From Tolypeutes matacus (taxonomy: Eukaryota; Chordata; Mammalia; Cingulata; Chlamyphoridae): 64,000 nt of DNA. The notes under the pieces were generated by a model, which saw only the letters and a program-made list of their open reading frames with translations, was not told the DNA's origin and searched no databases. The stretch spans positions 7,944,051-8,008,050 of the forward strand of contig JAKSZT010054399.1 of NCBI GenBank assembly GCA_026826555.1, given 5' to 3'. Numbering within the stretch: the stretch's first letter is position 1; each line of letters begins with the position of its first letter. Shown piece after piece: positions 1-11,383 of the stretch. A program made the translations under genes and the position numbers.

Positions 1-780
1 TCAACTGATGAATGGATAAAGAAATTGTGGTATCTACATATGATGGAATATTATGCAGCAGTAAGAAGAAATGTTGTTGTGAAGCATATGACAACATGGA
101 TGAACCTGGAGGACATTATGTTGAGTGAAGCAAGCTAGACAAAAAAGGACAAATACTGTATAATTGTGCTATTATGAACTACATATATTATGTAAACTCA
201 TGGAGTTAATACTTAGACTATAGGTCACCAGAAAATAGAAGGAGGGTAAAAAATGGAAAGCTGTGGGTTAATCTGTGCAAAACTGGTAAAAATATTGTTT
301 GTAAATCTTTGGAATTGAACAGAAATGGAGAAAACACATCATAGTGTTTTTAACTAGCAGAGCTACCATATGGATATGACAGTGGTTGAAAGGGTAAGTC
401 TAAGATCATGATATTATTAGAAGGAAAGCTAAAAAATGTAACATGAGACTGTATAACATAGTGAAACCTCATTTAAAATATGATTGTGGATGATATTGCA
501 TATATAAGATTATTTTTACACAATGTAAATACAAATATTCTAGAGAGAATGAAAAAAAAAATAGCAGCTATGTATGGCAGGGGGAGCATAGAGAGATCGA
601 GAGGTGGTGAGTTTCATTTGTTTCTTATTATTGCTATGGGAATAATGAAAATCTTCTAAAAATGACTGAAGTGATAAATGTACAACCATGTGATTATACC
701 ACATACCACTGATTGTACACTTTGGATGGATGCATGCTTTATTAACATGTATCAATAAAATTGATTTGTTAAAAAATAAT
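1..780 (+). mobile_element. L1 LINE, 3' end (5' part outside window)
   Basis: The first 200 bases match the conserved tail of L1: an 'aatggataaa' stretch, then 'aatggaatattatg', then 'caacatggatgaacc' and a 'gtgaa' block. This is the same series seen in the other L1 tails of this window near 12.65 and 53.6 kb. A diverged 3' UTR follows, and an A-rich end after 'atcaataaaattg' lies near 745-780. Stops occur in all frames, so it is a dead copy. The element continues beyond the left edge of the window. Confidence 0.8.
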
Positions 781-3635
781 TGCATGGCTGGGGTTGAGAA
801 CTGATTGATAAAGAGAAGAAACAAATATAGATATGGAAAATCCCACTGACTTGCTAATTCTGTACATTAAGCAGGCCCATAGAAAGGGCTTTGCTTGAAA
901 GAGGCTCTGGGATGGGGGAGAATGAAGTCACCATTACTTCGGGGACACAAGCAGTCCCCATAGTCCTCCAACACTGGACTAACACACAGCCCACCATCTT
1001 CGGCCTGGAAAATCAATTTATCTACTTTGTCCTTTGCTTATTAATTCAGCTAAACACACTGATTTTTACCAGGCAAGTCTTCAGGAGAGAATCACAGAAA
1101 GTCGGAGGAGGGCCAAAAAACTCCCATTCTAGATAAATTACTCAATGTCAAGTTAAATATGTCCTCCAAAAAAAACAATCCATCAAATGGCTCACTTTCT
1201 GAAAATTCTTTCATCAATATGCTGTATTTAAGGGTGTGCCTCATACTCTTGAAAGTATTGTCGATTTATTACATGCAAAAAAGGGAAAAGATGAATGAAG
1301 AAAAATGATGCAACGGCCCAGCAGAAGTAGGTCTGTGAAATAATAGTAGACCTTCTGTTTATATGGCACTCAACCTCTGACTGTGATGGAGATGGTGCCT
1401 TATGTTACAGCCAAAATGTTATAACCCCATCACGATAATGTTCTGATCTATATTTTCCAAGGCATCTGCTCAATTCACATCACATTTCAGTTTTTTCTCT
1501 CACACACATAAAATATCGAGTTAACTGAATTCGGTATTGAATGATAAGATGCTTTGATGACATTTGGATACAATCAAGCATGTATCATGTCCATTAAGTT
1601 TTAGTTCAATAACCCAAAAGGACATTTTTCTCCTCATCATAAACTTGGATGCGTAAGGTCTTTAGGAAGTAGCTTTCTTGTTGATTTTAACCTAATAACA
1701 TATTTATAGCACTCAGTTTACCATTCTCTCAGCAAACAGTGTACTTATTACAAAAGAAAGTTACTTTCAGTACCCCTCTCTATATATGGTAGGTGTTACA
1801 TTTATGGCAACATCTACAAATAAGGGTTCAGTATTTATGTTTGCTATTCTGTTATATTGTTTTTCATTGATCTGTTTTACTGAGAGTGATGGTAAGGGCT
1901 GTGGGATATTGAGATTATTTTGAACTTCTGTTTACTTAAAATATATCACTACATTTAGTCACGGCTTAAAACATATATCCAAGTGTATTTGGTCAGTGTT
2001 TAGAGGCTCAAATTCTAATGGAAGAAAAACCAATCAGTTTTGTAAGAATTTTCAATGAGTAAAGAATCGTAATCTGTATGTGACATACTTAATGATATTT
2101 AAAAGGGAGAAGAGTGAGGCAAAAGTTGATATAGACAAATCAATGAATATCATCAACTTAAGATAACTAATGATATAGATGTCAATAGTATTTATGCCCT
2201 GCGTAAAAACTAACTACACAAAGAAGATAAATAACAGTTTAGAACCTGTCCAGATAAATGATATTACTAATAAATTAGTGGAGGTGATCATAAGAATACA
2301 ATTTACTGTTTCTTACATATTTAGCAGCTATCGCTCCAACCACAAAGTCTTTTAACAGTCTAGAACCCTGATATGCCTGTATTCGGTGTTATTTTGGACT
2401 TCCAAAATAAAATATGTCAATATGGTGCCCAAACATCTGTTTTGAAAGTGAATTATTCATTTAGTCATAGGGCTATATGATTTATATGGAAATGGTTTGC
2501 CTAATGCAAAAAAGTAGACACTATGTGTTTGTCACCTGAGCATTTGAACATGGTTTTAAGCTTGTTTTATACTTTTCTGATACTATTATATATATACAAT
2601 GGTTTCATGTATCCTTCAAAATGGATATAACTCTGAACTGGGTATCCTAGAGGAGAATCTAAGAAGTATGCATTGCTTAGGGCTTTTCTATCTTTGCCTC
2701 TAAATATTATTTTTCAGTGTCCTTATTTCTCAGCAATTAAGGGCTATCGTGTGTCATATTTTACACAGCAACCTCAATCTGCATTAAGCTTATTAAAGCC
2801 TAAGTGGAACCTCATCATTCCCCTCTGCGAAACTATACAAAATAACTGGCAGTGAAGTCAATCCTACAATGGGTGTCATTTATAGATTTGATTCTATCCT
2901 TCTGTATTTTAATGTGGCCACTCTAACAATTCTGACACTTTGAACTATTGCTATTAAACCTACTTCTGTCAAAACTGATCACACTTAAATCATGCTGAAT
3001 GGATTTAGAAAATACGGTTGAAGTTTGACGCTGTATTATTCATCTAATTACTGCAGGGCATGTGTTTAGTGATGAGCTCGCTCTTCCCTTGGGCAAGTTG
3101 AGGCATTCAAGAGCTTTGTGCTTGCACACACCCAGGATTGAGTTTATTGCCCACTGAGTCATACAGAGGAGTGCAGTACGGGTGATTCTACTAGACTATA
3201 CAGGTCACATGGAAACTATATGTAAATTAAAGTCATACACAATGAAAAGCAAAGGGGATAGTTCAAACCCTTTACTTATCCAGATATCTACTTTGAAAAT
3301 AGAATTTCTGGATGCCTAGATACCTAAAGGAGTTATTATTCTGAGCAAATAGCTGCACTGTGTCCTCAATGATTTCCTTCTTGGACCACCATTCTGATCC
3401 CTGTTTTGGCATAGAAAGACTTTTTTCTTAATTCCCTTATACCCGATCTGGGGCAAAGGTTTGTTTAGTTGGCTTGAAGAGCAAAAATAGTAACATAAGA
3501 CTCCTTAGCTTCTACAGCCTAATAGCTTCCTGCCATAATTCTATACAATATTGAAAACATCCAAATGAGAAGAAATTAAGATCCAGGAGAGATTGCCAAG
3601 GAATCTGACTGTAGTTGACAAGAATAGGAGCTCCT
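781..3635. other. Single-copy AT-rich DNA, no gene seen
   Basis: No repeat, RNA gene or coding signal was recognised. Short open frames exist (81 codons at 891-1136, 60 codons at 2673-2855), but neither has a recognisable domain, a family match or flanking splice signals. The sequence is ordinary AT-rich intergenic or intronic mammalian DNA. Confidence 0.5.
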
Positions 3636-3705
3636 GCACTCATTGTTCACTCATTGATCCATTATTTTTCACTGTGTGCTAACTTGGTGCCAGGCAGTGT
3701 GATCG
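3636..3705 (-). repeat. Possible L2 3' end fragment
   Basis: A run resembling 'ttcattcatt...ttatt-agc...tgtgccaggca' matches the reverse complement of the L2 3' terminus. It is short and diverged. The similarity covers only about 70 bases, so chance or a MIR tail is possible. Confidence 0.3.
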
Positions 3706-4897
3706 AAGCCAAGCCATTCTACACACCACTGATGTGGGGACGATGATGATTGATGACGTTAAGAGGGTTACCGGGTGATTGGACGAGGTGAAACAGAAAT
3801 GCCAGCACCCCCAAGTTCACTTACGAGATTTACCTGGGACTGCCGAAGTGTTGCTGGGGTCTCCTCTGGGAGTCCCCAAGTGTACAAAAGAAGTTGCTAC
3901 TCCCTCGTCAGTGGCGTAGCTGCCTCCACATTTTTAGCTCTTTTTCAAGGCTACTCAGACATCGCTTGCATTTTAGAACAGGAAAGATTATTGTGAAAAA
4001 TCCCAGACATGACTAACTTTGATCATTTAATGGGGGAGCCAGTGTGGAAGGGAGAACAAGAAACAAACAATTTATTTAGACTCCAGCAGGATAAAGAAGC
4101 AAGAAATGGAGGCAACTCTTCTTTGGTTACACACCCAAATCTCTTGGCTCAGGGCAAGATCACGGCAGAAGAGAGGTTGCTGGGTGGAGTTGAAGCTGTG
4201 TTCCTTCTTTCCAGAAGGTGGGCTGTACCACCCAGGAATGCTGACTCACATGTGAAAGGTTAGGGGAGGACTCCTTGCAAAAAGCATTGTCATCCTGAAA
4301 CCCTACGGGGCAAATGGCTTACTAGCCCACATCCTGCCATTTCCCCAGGCGGCCAAGTTGTGGCCAAAGCTTCACTTTGGCAGCAAAGCAAGACACCAGT
4401 TTCTCAAGTAAAACTTGCTATTTGTGCTGCCTCGGCCTCTGTGTAAAGCAGATCAATCCCAGTAGCTCTTGTCCATAAACTGTCCTTCCCAGAGCTGTAT
4501 TTTTAAGGAGGGAAGTGCTTACAATAGCCATTTACAACTGTACTCCGTTTAATTAGTCAGTCTGCTGCAGGCATAGATCACTTTGCTGAAAAGATTTGAG
4601 AATGTTAATAGTACAGTAGATCATTTTAATTATTACCGGATTAATGTTGTGTCTCAAAGAACACCTAATGCAAATCACGAAAAACGGTCTGAAGTGACCC
4701 AAGGGTTGCGCTTTATTACAAAAGTAATAGTGCTAGGGCTTAGATATAAAGACATTTTCTTTGTTCAAATGTCAATCAGCATTTAGCATCCCAGCTTTAT
4801 GCAAGGAAAACTTGTGTTTCATCTTTCGGTGGTAGCATTCTGCTGTTCCAGGACAAGACAGGCGAAAAAGTTGGTTTAGAGTAGTCACGAGCCGACC
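3706..4897. other. Single-copy block, somewhat GC-richer
   Basis: Nothing was assigned. Open frames of 73 and 84 codons (3775-3996, 4009-4263) occur back to back on the plus strand. They show no domain, no conserved splice context and no family resemblance, and I treat them as chance. Base composition is more balanced than in the flanks, so an old LTR or a conserved element cannot be excluded. Confidence 0.4.
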
Positions 4898-5188
4898 CAG
4901 GTATCGCTAGCACTTGGATTGTGACTGGTCTGAACTGAAATGTGCTGGAAGTGTAAAATACACATGGGATCTCAAAACTTAGTAGGGGAAAAAATGTAAA
5001 CTAGCTCATTAATATTTTTTCATGATAATTGGATGACTTTGCAATGGATATATTTGTTTAAATAAAATACATTAGTAGAGTTAGCTATCTGTGTTTCTTT
5101 TACTTTTTTAATGTAGCTGTTAGAGAATTTAAAATTACACAGCCATATTTCTGACTCAACATTTCTATTTCTTTTAAACAATGCTGGG
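4898..5188. mobile_element. hAT-type MER DNA transposon relic, copy 1
   Basis: This stretch aligns by eye with 7774-8088 in the same orientation. Shared landmarks in order are 'agcacttg', 'aaatgtg', 'gtgtaaaatacac' (here) against 'aagtacaaaaatacac' (copy 2), 'aataaaata', 'aatttaaaatt', 'tttctatttctttt' and an end resembling 'acaatgctgg'. It matches the non-autonomous mammalian hAT (Charlie group) element whose ends read like 'cagcgctgtccaata'. The left end is eroded. I am not certain of the MER family number. Confidence 0.6.
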
Positions 5189-6329
5189 CAGGACTTCTGG
5201 AAAGAAGAGAAAACTCTGGCCAACAATATAAGGAAATTAAATTTCTGTCCTATTACCACTAGCTGACTGTATATATATATGAGACTATTAGTAAGAAGCC
5301 TACCTTAAAAGGGGAGGGGGGATCATGACAAAGAGCCAGCATTTCATATAGTAAACCCAGGAAACTTAAGAAACACATGCACACAAGTTCTTCTATGAGT
5401 ATTACAGGTTCTTTAGTTAAAAATGTATCCTCTTTCTAGATGCAAGAATGTATATGTATATGTATATATGATATATATATATATATAATTCAACAGATGC
5501 AAATACAGCATTAGCTGCCTCTCCTTAAGCTGCTTCCTCTCCTTGAACATCTAAGTGTCTGGAGCTAATAAGAGTCAGATTATTCAAGACTTAGTTGAAA
5601 ATAGACATTGCCCAGAGAATAAAAGGGGTTTAGAAAGAGACCAGAGACAGCATACACCGGAGAGTCATTGGATAGGAGCGCTGGAAGCTTCTAAACTCCA
5701 TCAATATATAAAACTAAAAGGTAAAAGAAAGCAAATAAACAAAAAATGTGTAGGGTCTTGTTATACCTTAAAAGTTTGTGGAAAGTTAGTGAAGCAGAAA
5801 ACAAGTGTCTCTCTCAGAAAGTTATGGAGCTAGTAAATGCTGGGGAAGAACTCCCCAAACCTCTTCCTTGAGCCTCACCTTTGTCACAGTCATGTTTCTG
5901 CTTGTTGAGGAAAGCTTCGTCATATCACCAGTGCTTTGGAGCAGGTTGCTGTAGATATTTTGCAACAAGTCGTGTTTAAGCCCCGGTGAAGCAGATGCCT
6001 ATGCAAAAAACAACACGGGGAACAATAGCTTTGTCTCTACAACACTTGAGAGATTTTGCCACCCACCTTCCCCACACTCACTCCTGAACACTAATTACAC
6101 CTGGTTCTCAAATACTAACTTTTTAGGTGTATACAAGAACCGAAAGTTTAAGAGGAAGAGGGCTCACAGTTTTCTACTCTAAAGGAGATGAAAAAAATCA
6201 CAAAGGGTCTAATTTGAACAAATTTATTTGAAGACTTTTAAAATAAGTCATTGGCATTTGGAGTCTCAATTGAAATGTTTAAGAAATCCTCGCATGGTTG
6301 TCTGGTTTGTTGTTGTTATTTAAAAATTT
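5189..6329. other. Single-copy DNA with a TA microsatellite
   Basis: A TA-rich microsatellite lies near 5449-5488. The rest is unassigned. A 92-codon open frame at 5555-5833 has no recognisable domain. No splice-flanked exon is visible. Confidence 0.45.
5449..5488. repeat. (TA)n microsatellite
   Basis: An interrupted run of TATG and TA units, about 40 bp, is directly visible. Confidence 0.85.
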
Positions 6330-6456
6330 CACTCTCCGTAGAGACCGTCAAAAATTGCCAATGCCGTCATGGCGGGGTATTGGATAAAGTTTTCAATTAG
6401 TAATAATAGTGCCTGGATGAACCTCATTGGGTACGACACTGCCACTGCACAAAGCT
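6330..6456 (-). pseudogene. U4 spliceosomal snRNA retropseudogene
   Basis: Read on the minus strand, this begins AGCTTTG-GCAGTGGCAGT, continues with CCAATGAGGTT, CTAATTGAAAAC, AATACCCCGCCATGAC and GGCATTGGCAATTTTTGAC, and ends TCTCTACGGAGA. That is the order of U4 snRNA from its 5' end through the Sm site (AATTTTTGA) to the terminal hairpin. Length is 127 bases against about 144 for functional U4. The main loss is one internal hairpin of about 16 nt between CATGAC and GGCATTGG; the rest of the shortfall is a small gap near the middle. Several substitutions occur in the 5' stem-loop. No snRNA promoter (PSE/DSE) is apparent upstream. An A-rich run follows the 3' end on the minus strand, as expected for an L1-mobilised copy. 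It is very unlikely to be functional. Confidence 0.93.
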
Positions 6457-6620
6457 TGCTTTTGAAACCAAGTCCACCAAATTTAGTCTATACCTGTGTC
6501 ATCCTTACTTTGTATCATTACTTAATGTAGTCAATATTATATGTGGTCTTAGGTTAAGAGGAAGAAAACACCCATCCTTGGTGTACTAGAAATAGAGTGT
6601 TGAGTGTTCATCTTACAGCC

Positions 6621-6734
6621 ACAGTAACTGTAAAAACAAAACAAAAACAAAACAAAAAAAAACCCGAATTCATCCAGTTGTGGCTTTTATGCAAAAACAA
6701 AAACAAAACAAACAAAAAAAAAAACAGTAACTGT
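6621..6734. repeat. A-rich insertion flanked by 11-bp direct repeats
   Basis: The sequence acagtaactgt occurs at 6621-6631 and again at 6724-6734. The 92 bases between are two A-rich (AAAAC)n stretches around a core of roughly 28 bases at 6664-6691. The architecture resembles a target-site duplication around a small retroinsert, but the core matches no element I recognise. Simple-repeat slippage is the alternative. Confidence 0.6.
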
Positions 6735-7220
6735 GATTCTGTACAACCAAAAAAGAAAAGAAATGGAGAAGTCAAATGTACACCATGACTTAAAAACAAC
6801 AAGAAAGCAAGGCAGACGCATTCTCAGTGGAATACCCTCAAGCTTTTGTATAGATCTTCTTTGGGTTGCCAAAACACCTACAATAAAGCAGAGACATTTT
6901 TATTCATGAGCTTTAAGCAGATTGTTTTTATGATGGTCCTGACCCATGAAGAATCTGAAAAGCATCCCTGAAAAAGTTATATCACCTAGTCTCTTTAGAG
7001 GGAAGGAAGCGTCATAGCACAAAAGAGCATTTAGCTGAGAGCCTGTACACGGCACTTTGTGCATCTTCTGCATAGTGTTGACCCAGTTTGCCAGGTTTTA
7101 TCTTTCAGCTGCAACCCAGAAAACTGCTTTTACCATTCTCATTTTTTGTGAAGACTCAAATTGAAAAAGTCAGGTGTAATTTTAGGGGGTATTTGAATAA
7201 TTGTAAAAACAGTGATAAAA

Positions 7221-7438
7221 AATAACAGTAATTAGCTTTCATGTAGTGCCTACCATAAGCCAAATACTAGACTAGGCTCTTTATAAGCATTCTCTCACTT
7301 AATTCTCACAGCAAACCCAGGAGGTGCTGTTACCTCATTTTATAGATTAAGCACCTCAGGTTCAGAAATATGCAGTAAATGGCTCAATAGAGAGAACGGT
7401 GATTTAGACCTCGGTTTCTCTGATTCTAAATTATGCTC
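7221..7438 (-). repeat. MIR SINE
   Basis: The reverse-complement MIR pattern is clear: 'aataacagtaattagc', a 'gtgcctac-ataagccaaatac' block, 'tctcacttaattctcacagcaa', 'ggaggtgctgtta', 'attttatagatta' and a tail near 'gatttagacctcggtt'. It is diverged, as expected of an ancient mammalian SINE. Confidence 0.8.
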
Positions 7439-7773
7439 ACTTTTTCTTTACTACACTTTCTTCCAGAGACTCCTCTCACTCAAAGATTGTAGATGGGGTT
7501 AGTGTATGAGATGGACATTAACATCTATCACTTCTAAGAGAGTTACCTGTGGCAAAGCAATGCCCTTTCCAAAAGTTGTTTTATCTAATTTTAAAATTAT
7601 TTTTATTTGCTCTAATTAGGAAACAATTTCTCTGAATCTGAGAGACTATACCTACTTGACACATAGAAAATCAGCTGAAAATTCAGCAAAAGCAGTTGAT
7701 CAACTTATCTGGAATATACACATCTAAAACCACTTAACTGATTATTTTCAATGAATCTATCACCGTCTAGACA

Positions 7774-8088
7774 AACTCATTCCAATATGGTAGCCACTAG
7801 CTGCATGTGTATACTTAGCCCTTGAAATGTGGCTAGTCTGGGTTGGATGTACTGTAAGTACAAAAATACACCAGATTTAAAATAACTCATAAAAAAGTAA
7901 ATTCTCTCACTAATAATTTTTTTCATAGTGATTGCCTATTGAAAGATAGTATTTGGTATATGCTGGAGTAAATAAAATATTATTAAAATGATATTCACTT
8001 CTAATTTTTTATATTTTTACAAGTACAGGCACAGGAAAATTTAAAATTTTATCACTGGCTTGTATTTTATTTCTTTGGAACAGTGCTG
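7774..8088. mobile_element. hAT-type MER DNA transposon relic, copy 2
   Basis: This is the longer of two related copies (the other is 4898-5188). The left end reads 'ttccaatatggtagccactag', followed by 'cttgaaatgtggctagt'. The right end reads 'tttctttggaacagtgctgg'. These match the terminal and subterminal blocks of a non-autonomous hAT (Charlie group) element. There is no transposase coding capacity. Confidence 0.7.
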
Positions 8089-10110
8089 GTATAGATCCAT
8101 CCAGAAAATAAAATTATGGTAGATGGCAGTAGGGGAATAATGTCTTAAACTAACTATTTATTTTCTTCTCTTTCTAAAGCAGTCTGCTAGATACTGGTGA
8201 CAGAAGGATTCAGAAATCAAAAGTAAACAAGTCCTTGGAGGAATTGGCAGTTTAGGAAAGGAACCAGAAATGTTTATATTTAGCACAAGGGAGGAAGTGG
8301 TACTACAGGGAAGGAGAGCTGCTGAGTGAGAAACTAGCCAGCCTTAAAGTTGTAAATTGATGTTACTTTTAAATCCCACTTAGTCCTGGTCAATGCCATA
8401 AAATATGGCCCAGTTGTCCCTGCAGGAGAACTGGCCAGTTATAAGGTAGCTACAATCTGCAATTCACAGATATCCCTAATAATGATGTCACCTGGTCCCA
8501 TGGTTTTAAGGTATCAATAAAATGAACTTATTCATTTGCTTTGGTAGAGAGCAGTGTACGGTCTATTCTTCACAGCTTAGGGCTCAAAAGTACCGAGGAG
8601 CTTTCTATTCTAAATGACAAAGAGTTTCACTGTCAGGAAGAGAAATTGCTGCTGACCTTAGACCTTTTTTTTTGGAAAGTGGAATAATGGAGCACAGGAG
8701 CAGAGTTTGGTATTTGACCGAATCCTTCACAATTATCATGCATGTGTATATAATAAAATTAATTCTGTGTCTCTGCCTTGTAGCCTGAAGCAAGAAGCGT
8801 ACAATCAGTTTTGTATGTATAATAGATCACAGAGTTGTTCATGAATAATACAAATGCATTGAGCAGATACTAGTGAGAGAGGATGTTTGTCTTTGCATGG
8901 AATCGAAGTGAACATGTAATATTGTGATAATATATATTTGATGAATTTGGGTCTGACTTGCCTTTGCCATACTCTGCTAATTCCCTGACAAAGGTTGCCA
9001 CAATAATTGAGTTTCCAATAACATTATGATTACTTCCACATGATAATTTAATTGTGGGTATTTTTTAATATTGTAATATTGTAGATTTGTGATTATTATG
9101 CATTTGCATGCAGATTTTCATGGTGACTTGGAGCACATCCCTACATTTGTAACTTAATTTTCTATATTATTGCATATATATTTGGGAATGAACTCATTAA
9201 TGCAAATAAAAAAAATGTAAGTCTGTTTAGCCATTCAGCTTTTATTATAAATGGATGAAAGCCTTGCTCGTTTTTTATGAGTCTTTATAGCACTGTGAAT
9301 AAACCGAAGAGAACTTTAATTCAAGAATGGATTCATTAAACATAATGGTAATAGATATAATAATTACAAATTGTAGCATATTTGTTCCACCTAATTGGGA
9401 TACAAGATACTATATATTATTCTTTTCAAGATACAAAAGTTTTATGTTTGCTAACTACTGACTTTATCATATGAATTCCTTTCTCTTAATGATACAGAAC
9501 ACGTTTAGTCAGTAGAATGTAAGAGAAAACTTAAAAAAGAAATCCTAGGTAATATTTAATATTATGCCTGTAAAACACAGAAATAATTCCCATGGTAAAG
9601 ACATTTGTGTTTCCTCAAAAACTCATCAGAATTTTTGGGTAGAAAACCAGGGACAGGTGAAAAATATTATCTCAACAGTGAACTGTGAAATAGTCCTTGA
9701 CATAAAATAATTGAAAAATAAAAACCACCAAAAATTCAACTTTAAAGGTATGTAAATTAAAATGGCAAATATGAAGACATATCTATTGCTCCTTAAAAGT
9801 GGTGGAAATGGTTATCAGCTTAGAAAATTTTTTTTTCATAAGAAATTAGAGTGAAGAACTAAAGCAATCATTAGGATAGCAAGCAGAACAAGAAACATTT
9901 TCAATAGACACATCCAGAAAATTATGGGCAATAAATGTACTTTTCTTTAGGTTTTAACATTGTATGTCAAAAATAGAAATAAGGATTGCTATTGTTGGAT
10001 TAATTTCACTTTTGTAGCTATGCACTTAAACTGAGGGGGGGATATGTGAACCATCATTAACACAATGGCTGAATTTGAATTGACTGAAGTCAACTAGATA
10101 TATGCAAATT
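8089..10110. other. Single-copy AT-rich DNA with a candidate regulatory block
   Basis: No repeat or gene was recognised. Bases 8840-9260 contain octamer-like POU motifs (ATTTGCAT near 9100, ATGCAAAT near 9202) and many TAAT cores, with a texture like vertebrate conserved non-coding DNA. Open frames are under 65 codons. Confidence 0.4.
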
Positions 10111-10230
10111 AAAAGACTAGTAGAGGGAGGCGGATGTGGCTCAAATGGTTGGGTGTCTGTCTCCCATATGGAGGGACCTGGGTTCAATCCCTAGGACCTC
10201 CCAGTGGAAAAAAAAAAAAAGACTAGTAGA
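10111..10230 (+). mobile_element. DAS-type SINE monomer with perfect target duplication
   Basis: A tRNA-Ala-related body (10125-10207) is followed by an A tail. It shows an A box (tggctcaaatgg) and a B box (ggttcaatccc). The 14-bp sequence aaaagactagtaga occurs at 10111-10124 and 10217-10230 and is the target-site duplication. The family is restricted to Xenarthra, so this is key evidence for the host. The intact duplication and tail suggest a fairly young insertion. Confidence 0.93.
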
Positions 10231-10689
10231 CTTGAGGAGTATTTTTTTTTTATTGTAGCCCACATTTCCTCTCAGGTTTTCAAAATAAAAATGATAACTG
10301 GAGAGGACATGTAAGGCTTAATTTTAATTTTAATTTTGTGTTATATTTTGGTTTTGAAATTCATCAAAAATTTGAGAAATGATGCTAAGCAGAGCTCTGC
10401 CTTGGTCATTGTGGAAGGTAAAAGGGCTTCCCAGATCAGTGGCTACCAGAAAGTTTCTTATTAAATTATTTGGCTAGACCTACTCCCAAACAGAAGGAAA
10501 GCAACGCTATAGTATAAATGTAGCAAAGGACTATCCAAGGGATGCCCAAATTGAGGAAATCTTGATTGGCCTTAAGGCATGAACAGAATTCTGGGGAATG
10601 GAGAAGTGGGTAGGAGGGTGGTGGATAATATGATCAAAGATATAAAGACATTAACATGATGTAATGAAAAAGATATGTCTGAAGAACCA

Positions 10690-10850
10690 GATGAACCAGA
10701 TAACTTTTTAACCTCTATGAGCTTCATCTTTTTCACCTATTAAATTGGGGATGAAAATAGCTATCTTCAAGGATTATGGTAAGAATTAGAGATAATCTAC
10801 CTGAAGGGAATGGCTTAAGACTTGGCCTCTAATAGGTAACTCAATAAGTA
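10690..10850 (+). repeat. MIR SINE
   Basis: The middle to 3' part of MIR is visible: 'taacctctatgagcttcatc', 'cacctattaaattggggatgaaaatag', 'gagataatctac' and 'aataggtaactcaataa'. It abuts an oppositely oriented MIR. Confidence 0.75.
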
Positions 10851-11025
10851 ATAGCAAGAGCTTAGATTAACTGAGTGCTAACAAGATGCTCAATCTCTTT
10901 TGAGGCAGGAATATCCTATTATCTCTTTTTGTACTACTGGGAAAACTGAGATGCAAGGGGTTGAGTCAACTGCTCACGGTCACATCAGAGTTCAAACACA
11001 AATGTGTAGCTCTGGAGCTATCTAA
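10851..11025 (-). repeat. MIR SINE
   Basis: The reverse-complement MIR pattern reads 'agagcttagatta-ctgagtgcta', then 'gggaaaactgagatgcaagg', 'ctgctcacggtcaca' and 'agagttcaaacac'. It lies tail to tail with the MIR at 10690-10850. Confidence 0.7.
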
Positions 11026-11196
11026 ACAGATGTTTATTATTAAATTGAATGACATATCATGCAGATTGAAAGTACATTACTAGATTCAATTGTTTGGATA
11101 TGAATTGACTTAGTGGGAAGTGAAGTTCAGAATGTAAATTAGGGCTAAGGAATATATATTTAGGATATATTTATTGAAGGATATATTTTTGAAGGT

Positions 11197-11383
11197 CAAT
11201 GGTTCTGCAAGTGTGGTCTTGGGACCAGTCCCAAGAGCCTGCCATGAGAACTTGTTAGAAATGCAAATCCTCAGGCCCCACCCAGACCTATTAAATCAGG
11301 AACTCTGGACAAAGGGCCTAGGAATCTGTGTTAACTAGCCTTTCTGTTAATTCTGATGCACATCCAAATTTGAAAACTGCTCT
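11197..11383 (-). mobile_element. MER5A hAT transposon
   Basis: It starts 'caatggttctgcaagtgtgg', contains 'acttgttagaaatgcaaatc', 'tcaggccccacccagacct' and 'ttctgatgcacatcc', and ends 'tttgaaaactgctct'. This is the full-length MER5A pattern read in reverse. It is a non-autonomous element of about 187 bp. Confidence 0.85.

Noticed and set aside
5281..5325. Minus-strand pyrimidine tract with AG|GTAGG, like the motif at 12450
   Set aside because: The donor part is weak. It shows that AG|GT after pyrimidines arises by chance on either strand, which tempers the 12450/12494 finding.
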